Shown: piece by piece, positions 8,126-19,102 of the stretch
Position numbering within the stretch: the first letter of the stretch is position 1
How the letters are laid out: each line of letters begins with the position of its first letter
NCBI GenBank assembly: GCA_951799405.1
Contig: OX637332.1
Coordinates: forward strand, 12,529,001-12,593,000
DNA length: 64,000 nucleotides
Direction of reading: 5' to 3'
Source: Agapetus fuscipes
Taxonomy: Eukaryota > Arthropoda > Insecta > Trichoptera > Glossosomatidae
The notes under the pieces: generated by a model
Database searches by the model: none
Seen by the model: only the letters and a program-made list of their open reading frames with translations
What the model was told of the DNA's origin: nothing
Made by a program: the position numbers and the translations under genes

Positions 8126-10159
8126 AACGTGTGATGATCCAAGCTTTTCATCAAATATAAAATAAAATAATTGGAGTTCCTATGTATGTGGGCGTATCAC
8201 ATTAGCGTAGGAAGAGTTTTTCTTGTCCATACGTATTTTTCCCTATGGGCTGAATGCACCTCTTGGTGGGGGAATGCAAGTCAAACTGGGAGTCCTGGAC
8301 CACCGGGAGAAAGGGATTTGGGGTCGAGACAGTCAATTGGGAAGCACGAGCTTATATGTATCTTAAATTTGAGCTAAACAAATTCGAAACAAAATATTTC
8401 AATTAAAATCGGGTTGTAATTCGGAAGAAAATTTAAAAAGACTACAAAGATTTTTCTCTAAATAAAGGCGCCGGGCTTCAAGCGAATCGTTCGTACGGAA
8501 TTTAAGGGAGAATAAGTATTTACGTGGTTTTAGTAATAATAAAATATTTGTCGATATAATATTCCGGGAGTGAATTTTTCATGTGTGCTGTCTAAAAACT
8601 AAAAGTAGGCTGAATATGTAATTTCCGTAAATCGCAGAGATTCTCAAACTTTCGAACATAAAAATAACTTCCGACTGAAATTTTTGAATAAAATAAAATT
8701 AAACCAGTTGTTGCTGAACGGGAAGGCGCATTTAATTATTTAATAATAAAATCCATTAATTCGCGTAAACATATAGTTTGCTGAGCTGCTTCGCAGAAGG
8801 ATGAGAGATTTCAAATTATTTACTAACACACTAAACTAATCCAATTAACTTGCGTTTAAAATGTATTCAATTTTCACATTTTGAAAATTATCTGTTGCCT
8901 ATGTTTCAGTCCGAGGGACTGCTGTTGCCAAGTACTCCGATCTTAAAATTTACATTTCGTATTGTAAATATTTTTTTTGTCTTTCAGGTCAAAAGGGGTG
9001 AATTCAACATAGCTTTCAACCAAGGGGCGCAAATGTCCTGAAATGCTTATAAATTGTTGTCTTTTTCCACAGCCTTGTAGTTACTAACAAACACACCTTC
9101 TCTCTCACAGAACACCTGTGTCAGAAAGAATTGAACGCTGTTTGCTTAATATCTGAAATATCTGAACCTAAGGGTTCTTTTCTGCTATGAAGGAGTTCGC
9201 ATTGTGTTGGAAGTGAAAGCTTTCGGCTTCCAAAACTTTCCATCAAAACTATAAATCCAATGTTGACTGACAAGGAGCCATGCTCCGGAGCACGTCCTAT
9301 GTTACCTTTTGTTCATAGCTTGACCTCTCCTCCGGCCATGGTTTTTCTACGTCCTCAACATCATCACTGAACGAGGGACGAGGTTACTTCCAGACTTATA
9401 TCATTACTTGGATAAAGCTTCCATTGTTCCTCTGTTATGGGCTGGAGTCAACTGACGTCATTCCAACATCACAACACCTAGTTCCTGCTGGATTCAGACA
9501 CCAAAAATACAGTGCAAGCCTCGACACGGCGTTCGAGTTTTAAAAAGTCTCCATTCATTGTTTTTTGGCGTTCGGTTATTTCATGACGCGGAGTTAGGTT
9601 AGGGCCAGTCCCTTCTAAAATATCCTTCCCGTGGTCTGAAAGGACCAGGCCGTGGGGCCAACCTGTTAAATTCTTGGAAGAAAGAGGAAGATGAGCTTTC
9701 TTCGATTTTGGGTCTCTCTTGCTTACGAGCAAATGAGGAATCCCATTTACAAGGAAGCTGGGGTGAAGGGAGTCATCTTCTACTGGGCCGGTTTGTCGTA
9801 CCAGTTATTAAAACCAATCCCTTCCTAAAACACACTAATGAAATTTATTCCACAGCAAAGAGAATCTACAAAAGGTAAGTGGTCTTAGAGCGAGAAATGT
9901 TTACAACCGCTGGTTGGAGCTACGGCGCAGGGAGAGAGAAAGAAGAAGAAAAGATCAAACCATATTCTCTTTAATTTTGCTAAAACAATACTAACCAAAT
10001 AACTATTATTCAATTGATGTTCGATTATCTACTGTTTAATTGAGCTGTTATTATTGTATTTGTCTTTGAAATAAATTCATCTGCATTAACGGGCGTTGGA
10101 TTTTAAATAAATGAATCTCGCGGAAGTTTTGTCAGAAATAAAATCAAACGCGCTGCTAT
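8126..10159. other. unassigned, possibly single-copy DNA
   Basis: No repeat matching others in the window. A pyrimidine tract plus CAG near 8985 followed by an 18-codon frame is acceptor-like. Two moderately GC-rich stretches (8160-8360, 9270-9800) have short ORFs with no recognised domain. I support no gene here. Confidence 0.4.
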
Positions 10160-10408
10160 CTATAATCTATAATCAAAGTTGCAAGGATATATTCATTTAA
10201 AGCTCTCAGATGTAAGCCCACAAACCAACAAGTGTAGTTCGCGCTTACAAATGCTGAATGTGTACTTACAAATAAAATCCAAACCTCAAATGAACATAAG
10301 CCCCACAACTTTTGCCGACCTCCCCTGAAACAGGGGTAACATTGGCAAAGTGAACCATTTTTTACAGTATGGGTGGTCAGCCTCATACCAACCTATAAGT
10401 CAAGGAAT
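10160..10408 (-). repeat. SINE-A, full length
   Basis: Tail at 10160 (CTATAATCTATAATC), head at 10408 (CCTATAAGTCAAGGAAT). Very close to the SINE-A unit in the LINE 3' UTR at 3995-4245. Confidence 0.9.
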
Positions 10409-10764
10409 GCGAACGCCAAATCGTGTATAATTCGGTGTCGTAACCTTTGGGTTAGTTAATTAAATTTATTAAAATATTATTAAGCTAGGCACACCTGTAT
10501 TCATCCTCACCATCATTAAAGAATTTGGGTCCACTACGATGGTAGGTTTTGAGGCAGTAAAACAAAAAAATCACACAAATGCATAAAGATTATTGGCCAT
10601 AATCTTATAATTTTCACCTAAGAGTGAGCTGACCGGTTCCGAACAGGGATTGTTTCCCTAGTGTTCCTTTTAGAAGGGAGTTTTCCAACAGGTCAGGTTC
10701 ATCTAAGCTGGGCCGTGACCATGGATCCCTTTATTTCCTCCGGATTTAAGTGCGGAAGGCAGAA
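10409..10764. other. unassigned DNA
   Basis: Nothing recognised. Confidence 0.4.
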
Positions 10765-10942
10765 ACATTTCAAGGTTCACGCCTACACATTCTGCATGTG
10801 TGCATACAAATAAACAAAACCTTACATGAACATAAACCTTACAAGTCCCACCACCGTTCCCTGAACCGGGGTGGCATTGGCAAAAGTGAACCGATTTTTA
10901 CAGCACGAGTGGTCAGCCTCATACCAACTTATCAGTCAAGGA
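10765..10942 (-). repeat. SINE-A, diverged
   Basis: Retains the GAACCGGGGTGGCATTGGCAAAAGTGAACC and GTGGTCAGCCTCATACCAAC blocks in shorter matching stretches; the tail is lost. Confidence 0.7.
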
Positions 10943-11477
10943 GATCAGGAAATGACTATTTAAAATAAGCTGTTAAAATATATAATTAAGATAATTATGC
11001 ATGACTAAATTAAATTTATTTCATCGAGATTTAAAAATCATTTAACGAATTGACATTCATTTCGAAAATGAAATATCTGTACAAAATTATGCTTCCCCCG
11101 TGCCATCGAAGGGAGAAATGCAGAAACCAATAAAAATCCATTTCCATCGCATAAAAGATTTTACATGAAATTAATTTCATTATTCGATTTCCGATTATTT
11201 GAATTTGATTTTGTTCTTTCGAGAGTGAAGTAAATAGAAAAGAAAGAAAGTGGTGGTAATTGAATCACTTTATTCGGAGAAGTCATTTCACGGCGCTCGG
11301 GGCGACGAGAGGATTTATTTATTGTGCTACGGGGATCCGGAGAGGTGTTGAAGACCCGAATCAACCGATAATAGGAAAAAGTAATTATTTCATTTTAATA
11401 GAAATTCCCATCTCATAGGTAATTATCTTTGATTAGCTTATTTTGATGGCTGAAAAAGTTGTGATTACCCTTGCTAC
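10943..11477. other. unassigned DNA
   Basis: AT-rich with a short GC-richer patch at 11280-11350. Nothing recognised. Confidence 0.4.
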
Positions 11478-11640
11478 TGGTCGGTCGATAGATCAGAGGT
11501 AAGATGACTGCATGTTGTACCGAGAGCTTGGGTTCAATTCCCACAAAGGATGTTAGAAATGATTTTACATATTTGAATATGAATTCTAAATGGAATATAT
11601 CTTTGTAACTTAGATGATAGATAATAGAAAGCTGGGTAAG
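11478..11640 (+). repeat. tRNA-headed SINE with the LINE tail
   Basis: A tRNA-like head (GGTCGATAGATCAGAGG A box; GGGTTCAATTCCC B box) is followed directly by the 3' portion shared with SINE-A and the RTE-like LINE: GAATATGAAT..AAATGGAATATATCTTTGTAACTTAGAT.. and a GATAGATAATAG tail. It links a pol III head to the LINE's 3' end. Confidence 0.75.
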
Positions 11641-12449
11641 CGTTTTCAGCTATGAGATCTAGACACAGGAAATCATTCTTGCCACCGGTTGGTCTCAAAT
11701 CGCAGCGCTCTCCTCGGAAAGTGAAATAAATAATTATTTTCCATGCACAATCTCGAGACGGGATCGCCCTCACATACATTCGTAAATGCAGGATCGTCTG
11801 TTCCCGCTCCGCGCTTGATTTGATAATAATTTGTGCGAGCGTGGCTCGGGATTCACGTGATTTGAATTCTGGCGCGCGGCATCTTCGCTGAAAACAGCGA
11901 GCATAAGGTGCGGCAGGAAACCATAACTGTGATTTAAGAGGAAAAATGAAAAGTTGGCTTGCGGAGTTCATTGTGGCGGGGCGATATCTCCAGCTCGACT
12001 TGTGTGAATGCAGCCGGAATGAGGACTGAAAACACGGTTCAGAATGTATGAGGATATACTGCGTACGTAATAGACGCGCTCACGTAATTCCATATTTCAT
12101 CACGGGCATGTAAAATGAAGGAAACAGCCGCCGTGGCTCGTGGTATTTTATTAATAAACATAGCAGTCAACTTCAGTCTACCCCGCGTAAAGTACAACTC
12201 TCTGTGTAAGGAGCTAATCGCAGCATTGCCATTTCAAATCTTGGTAATCTAACGCTAGAGGATGAATTAAAAAGTAACAGGTCTTTACTTGATGTTTTTT
12301 TTTGGAAAGATAAATCAAAAGGAAATCGTCATTTTACTAAAACATTCAAACATCAAATAAGCTCATGTTATTTTACCATAATAATTATTTAAGTTAGAAT
12401 GCAACGTACAGATTAAGCATATACATATGCAAATGAAGATTATTTAAAA
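11641..12449. other. GC-richer, non-repeat stretch
   Basis: 11641-12240 is clearly richer in GC and CpG than its surroundings and contains no repeat seen elsewhere here. A 145-codon minus ORF (11534-11971) starts in it but runs into SINE sequence and shows no domain. It could be single-copy regulatory DNA. Confidence 0.35.
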
Positions 12450-12655
12450 AAAAACTTGTTTGAATGGTCCATCTATCTTACTGCAAAAACTGGTTCACTT
12501 TTGGCTATGTTCCCTCTGTTTCACGAAAGACGGCAAAACCTGCAGCGTTTATGTTAATTTAAGGTTTGGGTCTTATTATTTTTATACATACTCATGCTGC
12601 ATATGTATGTGTAAACTTATACGCTGTGGATATTAAATAAATATGAATATGAAAT
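12450..12655 (+). repeat. SINE-A, diverged
   Basis: Ordered matches to ACTGTAAAAAATGGTTCACTT, CCTGTTTCA..GAAGGTCGGCAA and the ATGCTGCAT box; the tail is degraded. Confidence 0.65.
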
Positions 12656-13631
12656 TTTTATTAATCTATTGTGTTTACAGCTTTCCTAAAATAGGGAAAG
12701 GTCGAAAGAAACAACTAAATGCTTGATTTTATTTATTATTTTTTGTTTAATTTAAAAATGCTGTTGTTAAATATCTGCAAACAAAGTCCAGATCTATATC
12801 GTTGCAACTCATAGTGTGATGTTGATCACCTTCGTACTAAATTTATGAAGAAAAATACTTAAAATACCGTGTCAACCTACAACGCCACGATAATATATAC
12901 GTATGAAGTACCTATGTGCTTACTTGCGTTTCGTGTAATACCTTGCCAACACCTCAGAAGAATGCTTTCCTACTTCATAATAATATTATCCAGCAGTAAA
13001 GCGAGTTATGCCTCGGTGAAGTCTTTCAGTTTTATAGAGAAGAATTATACTCACGGAAAACCAACAGAAAAATATTGGCTTCGGGCAGGTATGTTCTATA
13101 CTTAACGCAATAAGAAATTAATAATAATAATAATAATAATAATTTATTCATAAAACTGTTTTACAGAAGATTAACATAGGGTGCAGCTTTTAAACTTAAG
13201 TAAGAAAATAATTCATGTGCCTGAACTAGGAAAACCTGTGTCTCAGGCGTGGAGAGCTTCTATACAATATATCTGTATAACTTTATGATATTAATCATAC
13301 ACAAAAAATACTTAACATTACATTTTTACATGTCTCTGAACAAAGATAAGTTAAAATATTGAAATAAATGTTATTTAAACTTAATATGGAAATAAGAGAA
13401 TAATAATATAAGTGCCTGAACTAGGACATTAAGGAAATTAAAATAATATGTTTCTATTTTTTTTTCTTACATATTTATAATCTGCAGAAAAAAAGTTCCA
13501 GGAATTCAGCCCACTTTAGTCCAATCACAAGTCTGAAGCGTTAACCAGTAGAAAAGTCTAAGCCTAAATTTAAAATGTATATAAACTTTGCCATTCTTAC
13601 CGCCCCTTACTATTAATAAATTATTATTAAT
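12656..13631. other. unassigned DNA with (TAA)n
   Basis: A (TAA)n microsatellite lies at about 13117-13143. The 78-codon ORF at 12869 has no recognisable domain. Direct sequence similarity between 13175-13260 and 13380-13440 (GTGCCTGAACTAGGA) suggests a weak local duplication. Confidence 0.4.
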
Positions 13632-13745
13632 CCTTGACTTAAAGGTTGGCATGAGGCTGACCAAGTGACCACTCACAGTGTAAAAAATGATTCACTTTGC
13701 AAATTTGCAAGGTTTATGTAATATATCTTTACAATTTAGATTATA
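13632..13745 (+). repeat. SINE-A with internal deletion
   Basis: The head CCTTGACTTAAAGGTTGGCATGAGG joins abruptly to the tail TTTACAATTTAGATTATAGA; the middle is gone. Confidence 0.75.
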
Positions 13746-13864
13746 GAATATTCTTATGAGTAGTAAGCTTTATACCAGCATATGAGTCTAGATATATCAA
13801 GTTTAAATTTTCACGTTTTATATAGTGAAAATATTTTTTCAAATGGAACTAATTTTTTACCTCT

Positions 13865-14372
13865 TTTTAGCTAAAAAAACGCAACTAAGCCACACATAAA
13901 GCGTAACTTCTTGCCTGCGTTATCCCCGAAAGGTTCACATGTGGCGCTTCGGGATCTATTTATTTGTACAGGTAAGGGGGCTGGCCTCACACCAACCACT
14001 TTCAGTTGAAGTGAGGGTTTCCCAGCTCCCGGGGGGCTGGTTCTCAGTTCTTGTGAAGGCTGAGTAAACCTTTGAGATCGGACCCTTGCTCTCGGCATGG
14101 AATGCAAGCATTCTTCCCATTGAGCTATCGACCTTTTTACGAGCTTGATCGTCGTCGCTACAAAGCGCCAATTCTCAAGCAAGGTCTAGTTGCTGTAAGG
14201 CTGGATGGACCTTTGGTGACCGGTCATTGGTAAAGATTTTATGAATTTTTCAACCCAGCGAAGAGCAAATTTGAAAATATAAATGTTATATTTTTTGTGT
14301 TCCGCCGAGAATCGAACCCACAACCTTCCCATTCAGAGTCCGAAGTGTTACCACTGAACTACGGACCGGTAT
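13865..14372 (-). repeat. SINE-B, dimeric tRNA-derived SINE
   Basis: Two pol III heads are seen on the minus strand. The first (14371-14299) resembles tRNA-Gln(CUG) with A box TAGTTCAGTGG, loop CTCTGAA and B box GGTTCGATTC, but its T-arm and anticodon stems no longer pair. The second (about 14136-14060) has TAGCTCAATGGG and GGGTCCGATCTC. Between and after them are a CCGGTCACCAAAGG block and a GTGTGAGGCCAGCCCCCTTACC block that recur at 27250, 37605, 51394 and 52408. Confidence 0.7.
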
Positions 14373-15257
14373 TCTATAGCTCCTTTTAAAAGCATTCATT
14401 GTATAAAAATGCATAATACAAATGGACCCCGAACATTTAAAATATCTGTAGGATTGTGACGTCCCCCATTATAAATACAAAATGGATTCCCGATAATCAA
14501 GGTTTGTTTTGTGGTTCACAGCACTTTCAGGCAATAAGTACACTTGTCGGAAATGCTAAATGCTGAAAAGTGCACTTTCTTGTCTTTTCAAATTACCTAC
14601 ATAATAAACTCTAATATTCCCCAAATTTCAAATAATCTGAGTCCACTCTGTGTCTTTTTGTTATTTACGACATAAAATCGATGATATACGAGTGTAACTA
14701 GTACAAGAGTAGGTACTAGTCACGTAAATAGGCTCGTTCATCCATTCGATTGCATTAATTTGTACAAAGGTACAATTAGTTTTGTTAAATAGAACGCTGT
14801 GATTGAAAGCATTGCAAAAGGTAAAAGTAGAGAAAAACAGTTTGTAAAACCAATTTGAAACATGTATCTACTCGCGAGGAGCTTAATCAATGACAGTGAG
14901 AACTTGAAACCGTTTAGGGCAACTGAGCGTGTGTCAAGAGTTAATATCGTTATTTCCTTACACTGACGAGACTATCCGGCTCTCTTTCATCATGATTCAC
15001 AAAGGATATATTTCAGCGCTCGTGGAACACGTTTACACGTTGACTTCGGCCTTCACACTAGAACTCACCGGTTGCCGAACTTTTTATTTTTAAATGAATT
15101 TGTGAAGACGATTGAATTCAATCCCTCAAAAGACTTCCAAAGAGATGTTGTGATGGCTAGCAATCTATATCACAATAAGAAGTAGCGGCACAAACAAATC
15201 CTTCGTATCCATGAAAAGAATGAGGAGAAGAAAATGTAGTTGACCAACATATGTATT
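14373..15257. other. unassigned DNA upstream of copia 1
   Basis: No repeat or coding region recognised. Confidence 0.4.
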
Positions 15258-15418
15258 TGTTGGAATACAATATTAAATTTGTAGAGTTGGCAATACAGAC
15301 GCCATCTTTGTGTACTTCCGTTTTCTTATAAAAAGTATTGTAACCATGTTATAAGCTACCTTTTGAGCAGTGAATAAAAGTTTATAAAACAAAAGTATTT
15401 TTCTCTAAAAAAATATCA
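15258..15418 (+). repeat. copia 1 5' LTR
   Basis: 161 bp, begins TGTTGGAATA (as in Drosophila copia) and ends ATCA. It has a TATA-like TTATAAAAAG and an AATAAA signal near its 3' end. No 3' LTR partner is found in the window. Confidence 0.8.
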
Positions 15419-15432
15419 GGTTATGGGCCCAG
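15419..15432 (+). other. copia primer-binding site
   Basis: GGTTATGGGCCCAG, complementary to the anticodon-arm region of initiator tRNA-Met. Copia elements prime from the half-tRNA. Confidence 0.85.
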
Positions 15433-15645
15433 ACATATGTCCCAGGATACACCTAGATATGTTTCAGGCATGAGCCTAGATTCGTAAAAAGAGAAAAATT
15501 GAGAACTGCGATTTTGACAGTTTTTGAGGTTATAAAAGCATTTTTTTGCTTTGCGAAAGTTTTTTTTTTTCGTGAGAGTTTGTCAAGTCGTTGGAGAGTT
15601 ACAAGAGTGAAGAGAGTCAAGATAAAACAGGTTAAAAAATGAAAA

Positions 15646-18138
15646 GTGATGCTCAAAGGCAGAGGGTTAATGGATATTGTGCTGAGGAAGCGCATATGTC
15701 CTGAGAGAGGAGTAAAACCGGAGGAGATTAAAGCATCTGATGAGTGGGAGCGGCAAGATGCGAAAGCTCAAGAAATCATTGTGTCGAGAATTGAAGAAGA
15801 GCCACTCAGCTATTTATTTTCGTGTGATACTGCTAGTGAAATGTGGGAAAAATTGTGCTCAGTATATGACAAAGAGTCAGCAGTCAGTATTCATCTACTT
15901 CAACAACGTTTCTTCAGTATGACAGTGGAAGAAAATGAACCAATTTCCAAATTCATTACAATATTGGAAGAGATAAAGATGAAACTGAAATTAGCAAAAG
16001 AGCTCATTTCAAACAACATGGTTATGACGAAAATTTTAATGACATTGCCGGAGAAGTTCAAGCATTTCAGATCAGCATGGGAGTCTGTACCAAGTGAGAA
16101 ACAGACTTTGAAAGATTTAACTGCAAGATTACTTCTTGAAGAAGAGAGACTGACTAGTAGTGAAGAGACAGTAGCGCTTGCTGCATCTCGTGGTCCTTCA
16201 ACTAAACCACTGCTCCAGAATGTGAAATGTTACAACTGTGGCGGACAAGATCATTATGCTAAATTCTGCACCAGGAAAGAAGAGAGAAAATGTTTCAAAT
16301 GTGGGAAGAAAGGTCACATTGCATCAAAGTGTAGATCAAGAGTAGGAAACAAATACAGCTCTTATAAAAACAACAAGGAGGAGTATAATGCATTTGTAGC
16401 AGTGAGCGGTAAAAACAAAGATTTCTGGTTCATGGACACAGGAGCAACAGAGCATATGTGTGGACAGAAAGAGTTGCTCAAAACGTTAAACGAGTTCCAC
16501 AATACTTCATCTCAAGTGCGTGTTGGTAATGGACAGCTACTAGATATCAAGGGTGTGGGGGAAGTGGAACTCTATGCATCAACTGGTAAAGATTATATAA
16601 AAACAACATTGACTAATGTTTTGTATGTGCCGGACTTGCATTTTAATTTGTTTTCGGCTGGATATGTGTTGGATAAGGGATATAATCTAATTACAGACAA
16701 TTTTGAGTGCAAATTTGTAAACACTGTGGGTAAAGTTTGTGCGATTGCAAAACGCCAAGATAAATTGTATAGAATGTGTTTTGTAAACAAAAAAATTAAC
16801 TCATCAAAACCACCAATTTTAAATGGAACGCAAAATCAGTGCATTTCTGAACACCCAAACGTTAGCGTTGACATATCAAGCTGTCATGTAAGCAAAAGAA
16901 TTGAAAGACTATCCGACTGGCATGTGAAGCTAGCACATCTTAATTTTGAGCAAGTAAAACGTGTTTTGAAGAAAAATAATATATCATTTAATGATGATAG
17001 TGACAAATATGTCTGTGAAAAATGTTTAGCTGGCAAACATCAAAGAATCTCTTTCACATTGAGCGAGTCAAGAGCCAAAGAAAGACTGGAAATTATACAT
17101 GCAGATGTATGTGGACCCATGGAAGAAGAATCCTTAGGTGGAGCAAGATATTTTCTACTTTTGAAAGATGACTTCTCAGCATACAGGCATGTGTACTTTA
17201 TGCGAAACAAATCAGAAGTTACCCGGTATGTGGAAAATTTTATAAATAAAGTTGAAAATGAGACTGGATGCAGGATGAAAATCTTCAGAAGTGATAATGG
17301 TCTTGAATTTGTGAACAGAAATATGAGTCATCTATTGGAATCCAAAGGTATACAGCACCAGACAAGTGTAGCTTATACACCACAACAGAATGGAAGAGCA
17401 AAACGAGAGATGCGCACTTTGGTTGAGGCTGCCCGATCTATAATAACTGGTATGAAGAAACCTATGTGGGCAGAAACTATCAATTATGCTGCGTTCACAT
17501 TGAACAGGTCTGCAAGAAGTCCTAACAAGGAAATGACACCCTACGAAGTCTTCTATAAAAGACAATTTGATTTGGAGTTATTAAAAGAATTTGGTACTAG
17601 AGTGTCAGTACATATACCAAAGCAAAAGCGATTAAAGCTGGATCGTAAGAACAGAATTGGTATTTTAGTAGGATATGGGGAAAACACCAAAGGATACAGA
17701 ATATTTTTTGAGGATAAGAACCAAGTGGAGGTAGCTTGTGATGTAATATTTCTACCACAAAAAGGACACACAGATAATATAGAGGAAAAGCAAGAAAATT
17801 TCAAAATATTTTCAGAAGAGAGAGGTGATGTTCAGAGTCATAGAAAAGAAATAAACAATGAAAGTTCAAATGAACAAGAGCAGAGTCATGATGAGGAATC
17901 AAGTAATGAAAGCTCAAGTGAACAGGAAAGCATGAGTGAATTTGAGGAGAAGAAATTCAATGATGAGCCAGAGAGAAGAGCAAAAATTAAAGAAACATCA
18001 GAGAGAGAACGTGAAGAGATGAGGAAACACACTCTAAGAGCGAGAGAGGAATTGAAGAAGCCAGTGAGATTTGAAGATTATGAGATGAGTCTAGTATGTG
18101 AAAAGGAAAGTGGAGAGAAGCAATGGATAAAGAACTGA
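15646..18138 (+). CDS. copia Gag-Pol (Gag, PR, IN) with mutated integrase
   Basis: 830 codons. UBN2-type Gag (residues about 1-180; its first ~30 residues appear deleted). Two CCHC zinc knuckles at C195-C208 and 216-229. Aspartic protease DTGA with Asp264. Integrase zinc finger from H426 to C457/C460, then core Asp487 and Asp550. The third acidic residue, expected 35 residues after Asp550, is Lys586 in NGRAKRE (family: NGxAER), so integrase should be catalytically dead. An acidic linker (SNEQEQ/SSNESSSEQES) leads to the RT start. The frame ends at EKQWIKN by a frameshift and RT continues at 18123. The ATG used is the first in frame and may not be the ancestral start. Confidence 0.85.
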   Translation: MMLKGRGLMDIVLRKRICPERGVKPEEIKASDEWERQDAKAQEIIVSRIEEEPLSYLFSCDTASEMWEKLCSVYDKESAVSIHLLQQRFFSMTVEENEPISKFITILEEIKMKLKLAKELISNNMVMTKILMTLPEKFKHFRSAWESVPSEKQTLKDLTARLLLEEERLTSSEETVALAASRGPSTKPLLQNVKCYNCGGQDHYAKFCTRKEERKCFKCGKKGHIASKCRSRVGNKYSSYKNNKEEYNAFVAVSGKNKDFWFMDTGATEHMCGQKELLKTLNEFHNTSSQVRVGNGQLLDIKGVGEVELYASTGKDYIKTTLTNVLYVPDLHFNLFSAGYVLDKGYNLITDNFECKFVNTVGKVCAIAKRQDKLYRMCFVNKKINSSKPPILNGTQNQCISEHPNVSVDISSCHVSKRIERLSDWHVKLAHLNFEQVKRVLKKNNISFNDDSDKYVCEKCLAGKHQRISFTLSESRAKERLEIIHADVCGPMEEESLGGARYFLLLKDDFSAYRHVYFMRNKSEVTRYVENFINKVENETGCRMKIFRSDNGLEFVNRNMSHLLESKGIQHQTSVAYTPQQNGRAKREMRTLVEAARSIITGMKKPMWAETINYAAFTLNRSARSPNKEMTPYEVFYKRQFDLELLKEFGTRVSVHIPKQKRLKLDRKNRIGILVGYGENTKGYRIFFEDKNQVEVACDVIFLPQKGHTDNIEEKQENFKIFSEERGDVQSHRKEINNESSNEQEQSHDEESSNESSSEQESMSEFEEKKFNDEPERRAKIKETSEREREEMRKHTLRAREELKKPVRFEDYEMSLVCEKESGEKQWIKN

Positions 18139-19102
18139 AAATCTTAGAGGAAAACAATACATGGGAAATAGTTCCTAAACCACAGACGTGGAATCCGATA
18201 GACTGTAAGTGGGTATTTATACAAAAGGGTAACAATGAGTCAATAATATATCAAGCTAGATTAGTAGCTAGAGGATTTTTGGAGTCAGAATTATCTGAAG
18301 TTTATAGTCCTGTAGCTAGATTATCGTCTATAAGAATGTTTCTTGCTTATTGTAATGAGAAGAACTTACCCGTTTATCAACTGGATGTATGTAGCGCTTT
18401 TCTAAATGGAGATATAATTACTAGAGAGTAGAGATGTGTATATAACATTACCTGAAGGTTGTGATCAAATTATGTTAAAATGAATGTTTAAAATTAAAAA
18501 AGTCATTGAATGGTTTGAAAGAATCGCCAAAAAATTGGAATATAAAGTTTACAAATGTAATGATGAAGCTAAATTTTCAACAATCTGAGTTTGAGTATTG
18601 TTTATATTTTAAAGACAAAGGGAAAAATAGAACATTTGTTTTGTTATATGTAGATGATCTGTTACTAACCTCAAGTGATGACAAAGATATTCAGGATACC
18701 AAAGATAAACTAAATATGTTCTTTAAAATGAAAGATTTAGGATTGATGAGTGATTTTCTAGGAATGAATATTACACAAAACCTGAAAGAAAATACTATTG
18801 TTTTTTCACAGAAAGCTTATCTGGAAAGTTTGTTGGAAAAATGTAAAATGACAAATTGTAATGAAGTTCAGACACCTATGCCTGAAAATTTTGATCACAG
18901 TAACTTAAAAAGAGAAGGTCCTGAGAGTAAAGAATTAGAAAAGAGGTGTAGAGCTGTAATAGGATCACTTATGTATGCCATGTTATGTACTCGTCCTGAT
19001 TTGTGCTTAGCGGGTCCGGCCCGAGCGCCCGCTGGCGACGGTCGTGGGTTGTGGAGAGTGCTTAAGGGATTGATATTAGAGAATTTAAAATTAAATAACT
19101 GA
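18123..19102 (+). pseudogene. copia 1 reverse transcriptase, broken
   Basis: 18123-18431 encodes the RT entry (EENNTWEIV, CKWVF, QARLVARGF, YSPVARLSSIR, LDVCSAFLNGDI). A stop and frameshift at 18430 interrupt EEVY..LPEG. 18506-19102 continues with NGLKESPKNW, the catalytic YVDD (about 18646) and YL..LLEKCKM, then ends at RPDLC. RNase H is absent. At least two frame breaks. Confidence 0.85.

Larger units (their letters stand above)
15258..19102 (+). mobile_element. Ty1/copia element 1, defective
   Basis: The 5' LTR and copia-type primer site are intact, followed by gag-protease-integrase in one long frame. RT is broken by frameshifts. The RNase H domain and 3' LTR are missing: after TRPDLCLAG the coding sequence is replaced at about 19010 by a ~55-bp very GC-rich segment. 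Domain order (Gag, PR, IN, RT) identifies Ty1/copia over Ty3/gypsy. Confidence 0.9.

Noticed and set aside
8171..8377. Collagen-like stretch (GSPGPPGERD) in a 68-codon ORF
   Set aside because: Only three Gly-X-Y triplets, no splice context or further repeats; chance is more likely.
9478..9732. 84-codon minus-strand ORF
   Set aside because: No recognisable domain, no conserved neighbours, length expected by chance in a GC-richer patch.
12869..13105. 78-codon plus-strand ORF
   Set aside because: No domain and surrounded by repeat debris.
14299..14371. Possible functional tRNA-Gln gene
   Set aside because: T-arm and anticodon stems no longer pair and a SINE body follows; treated as the head of SINE-B.
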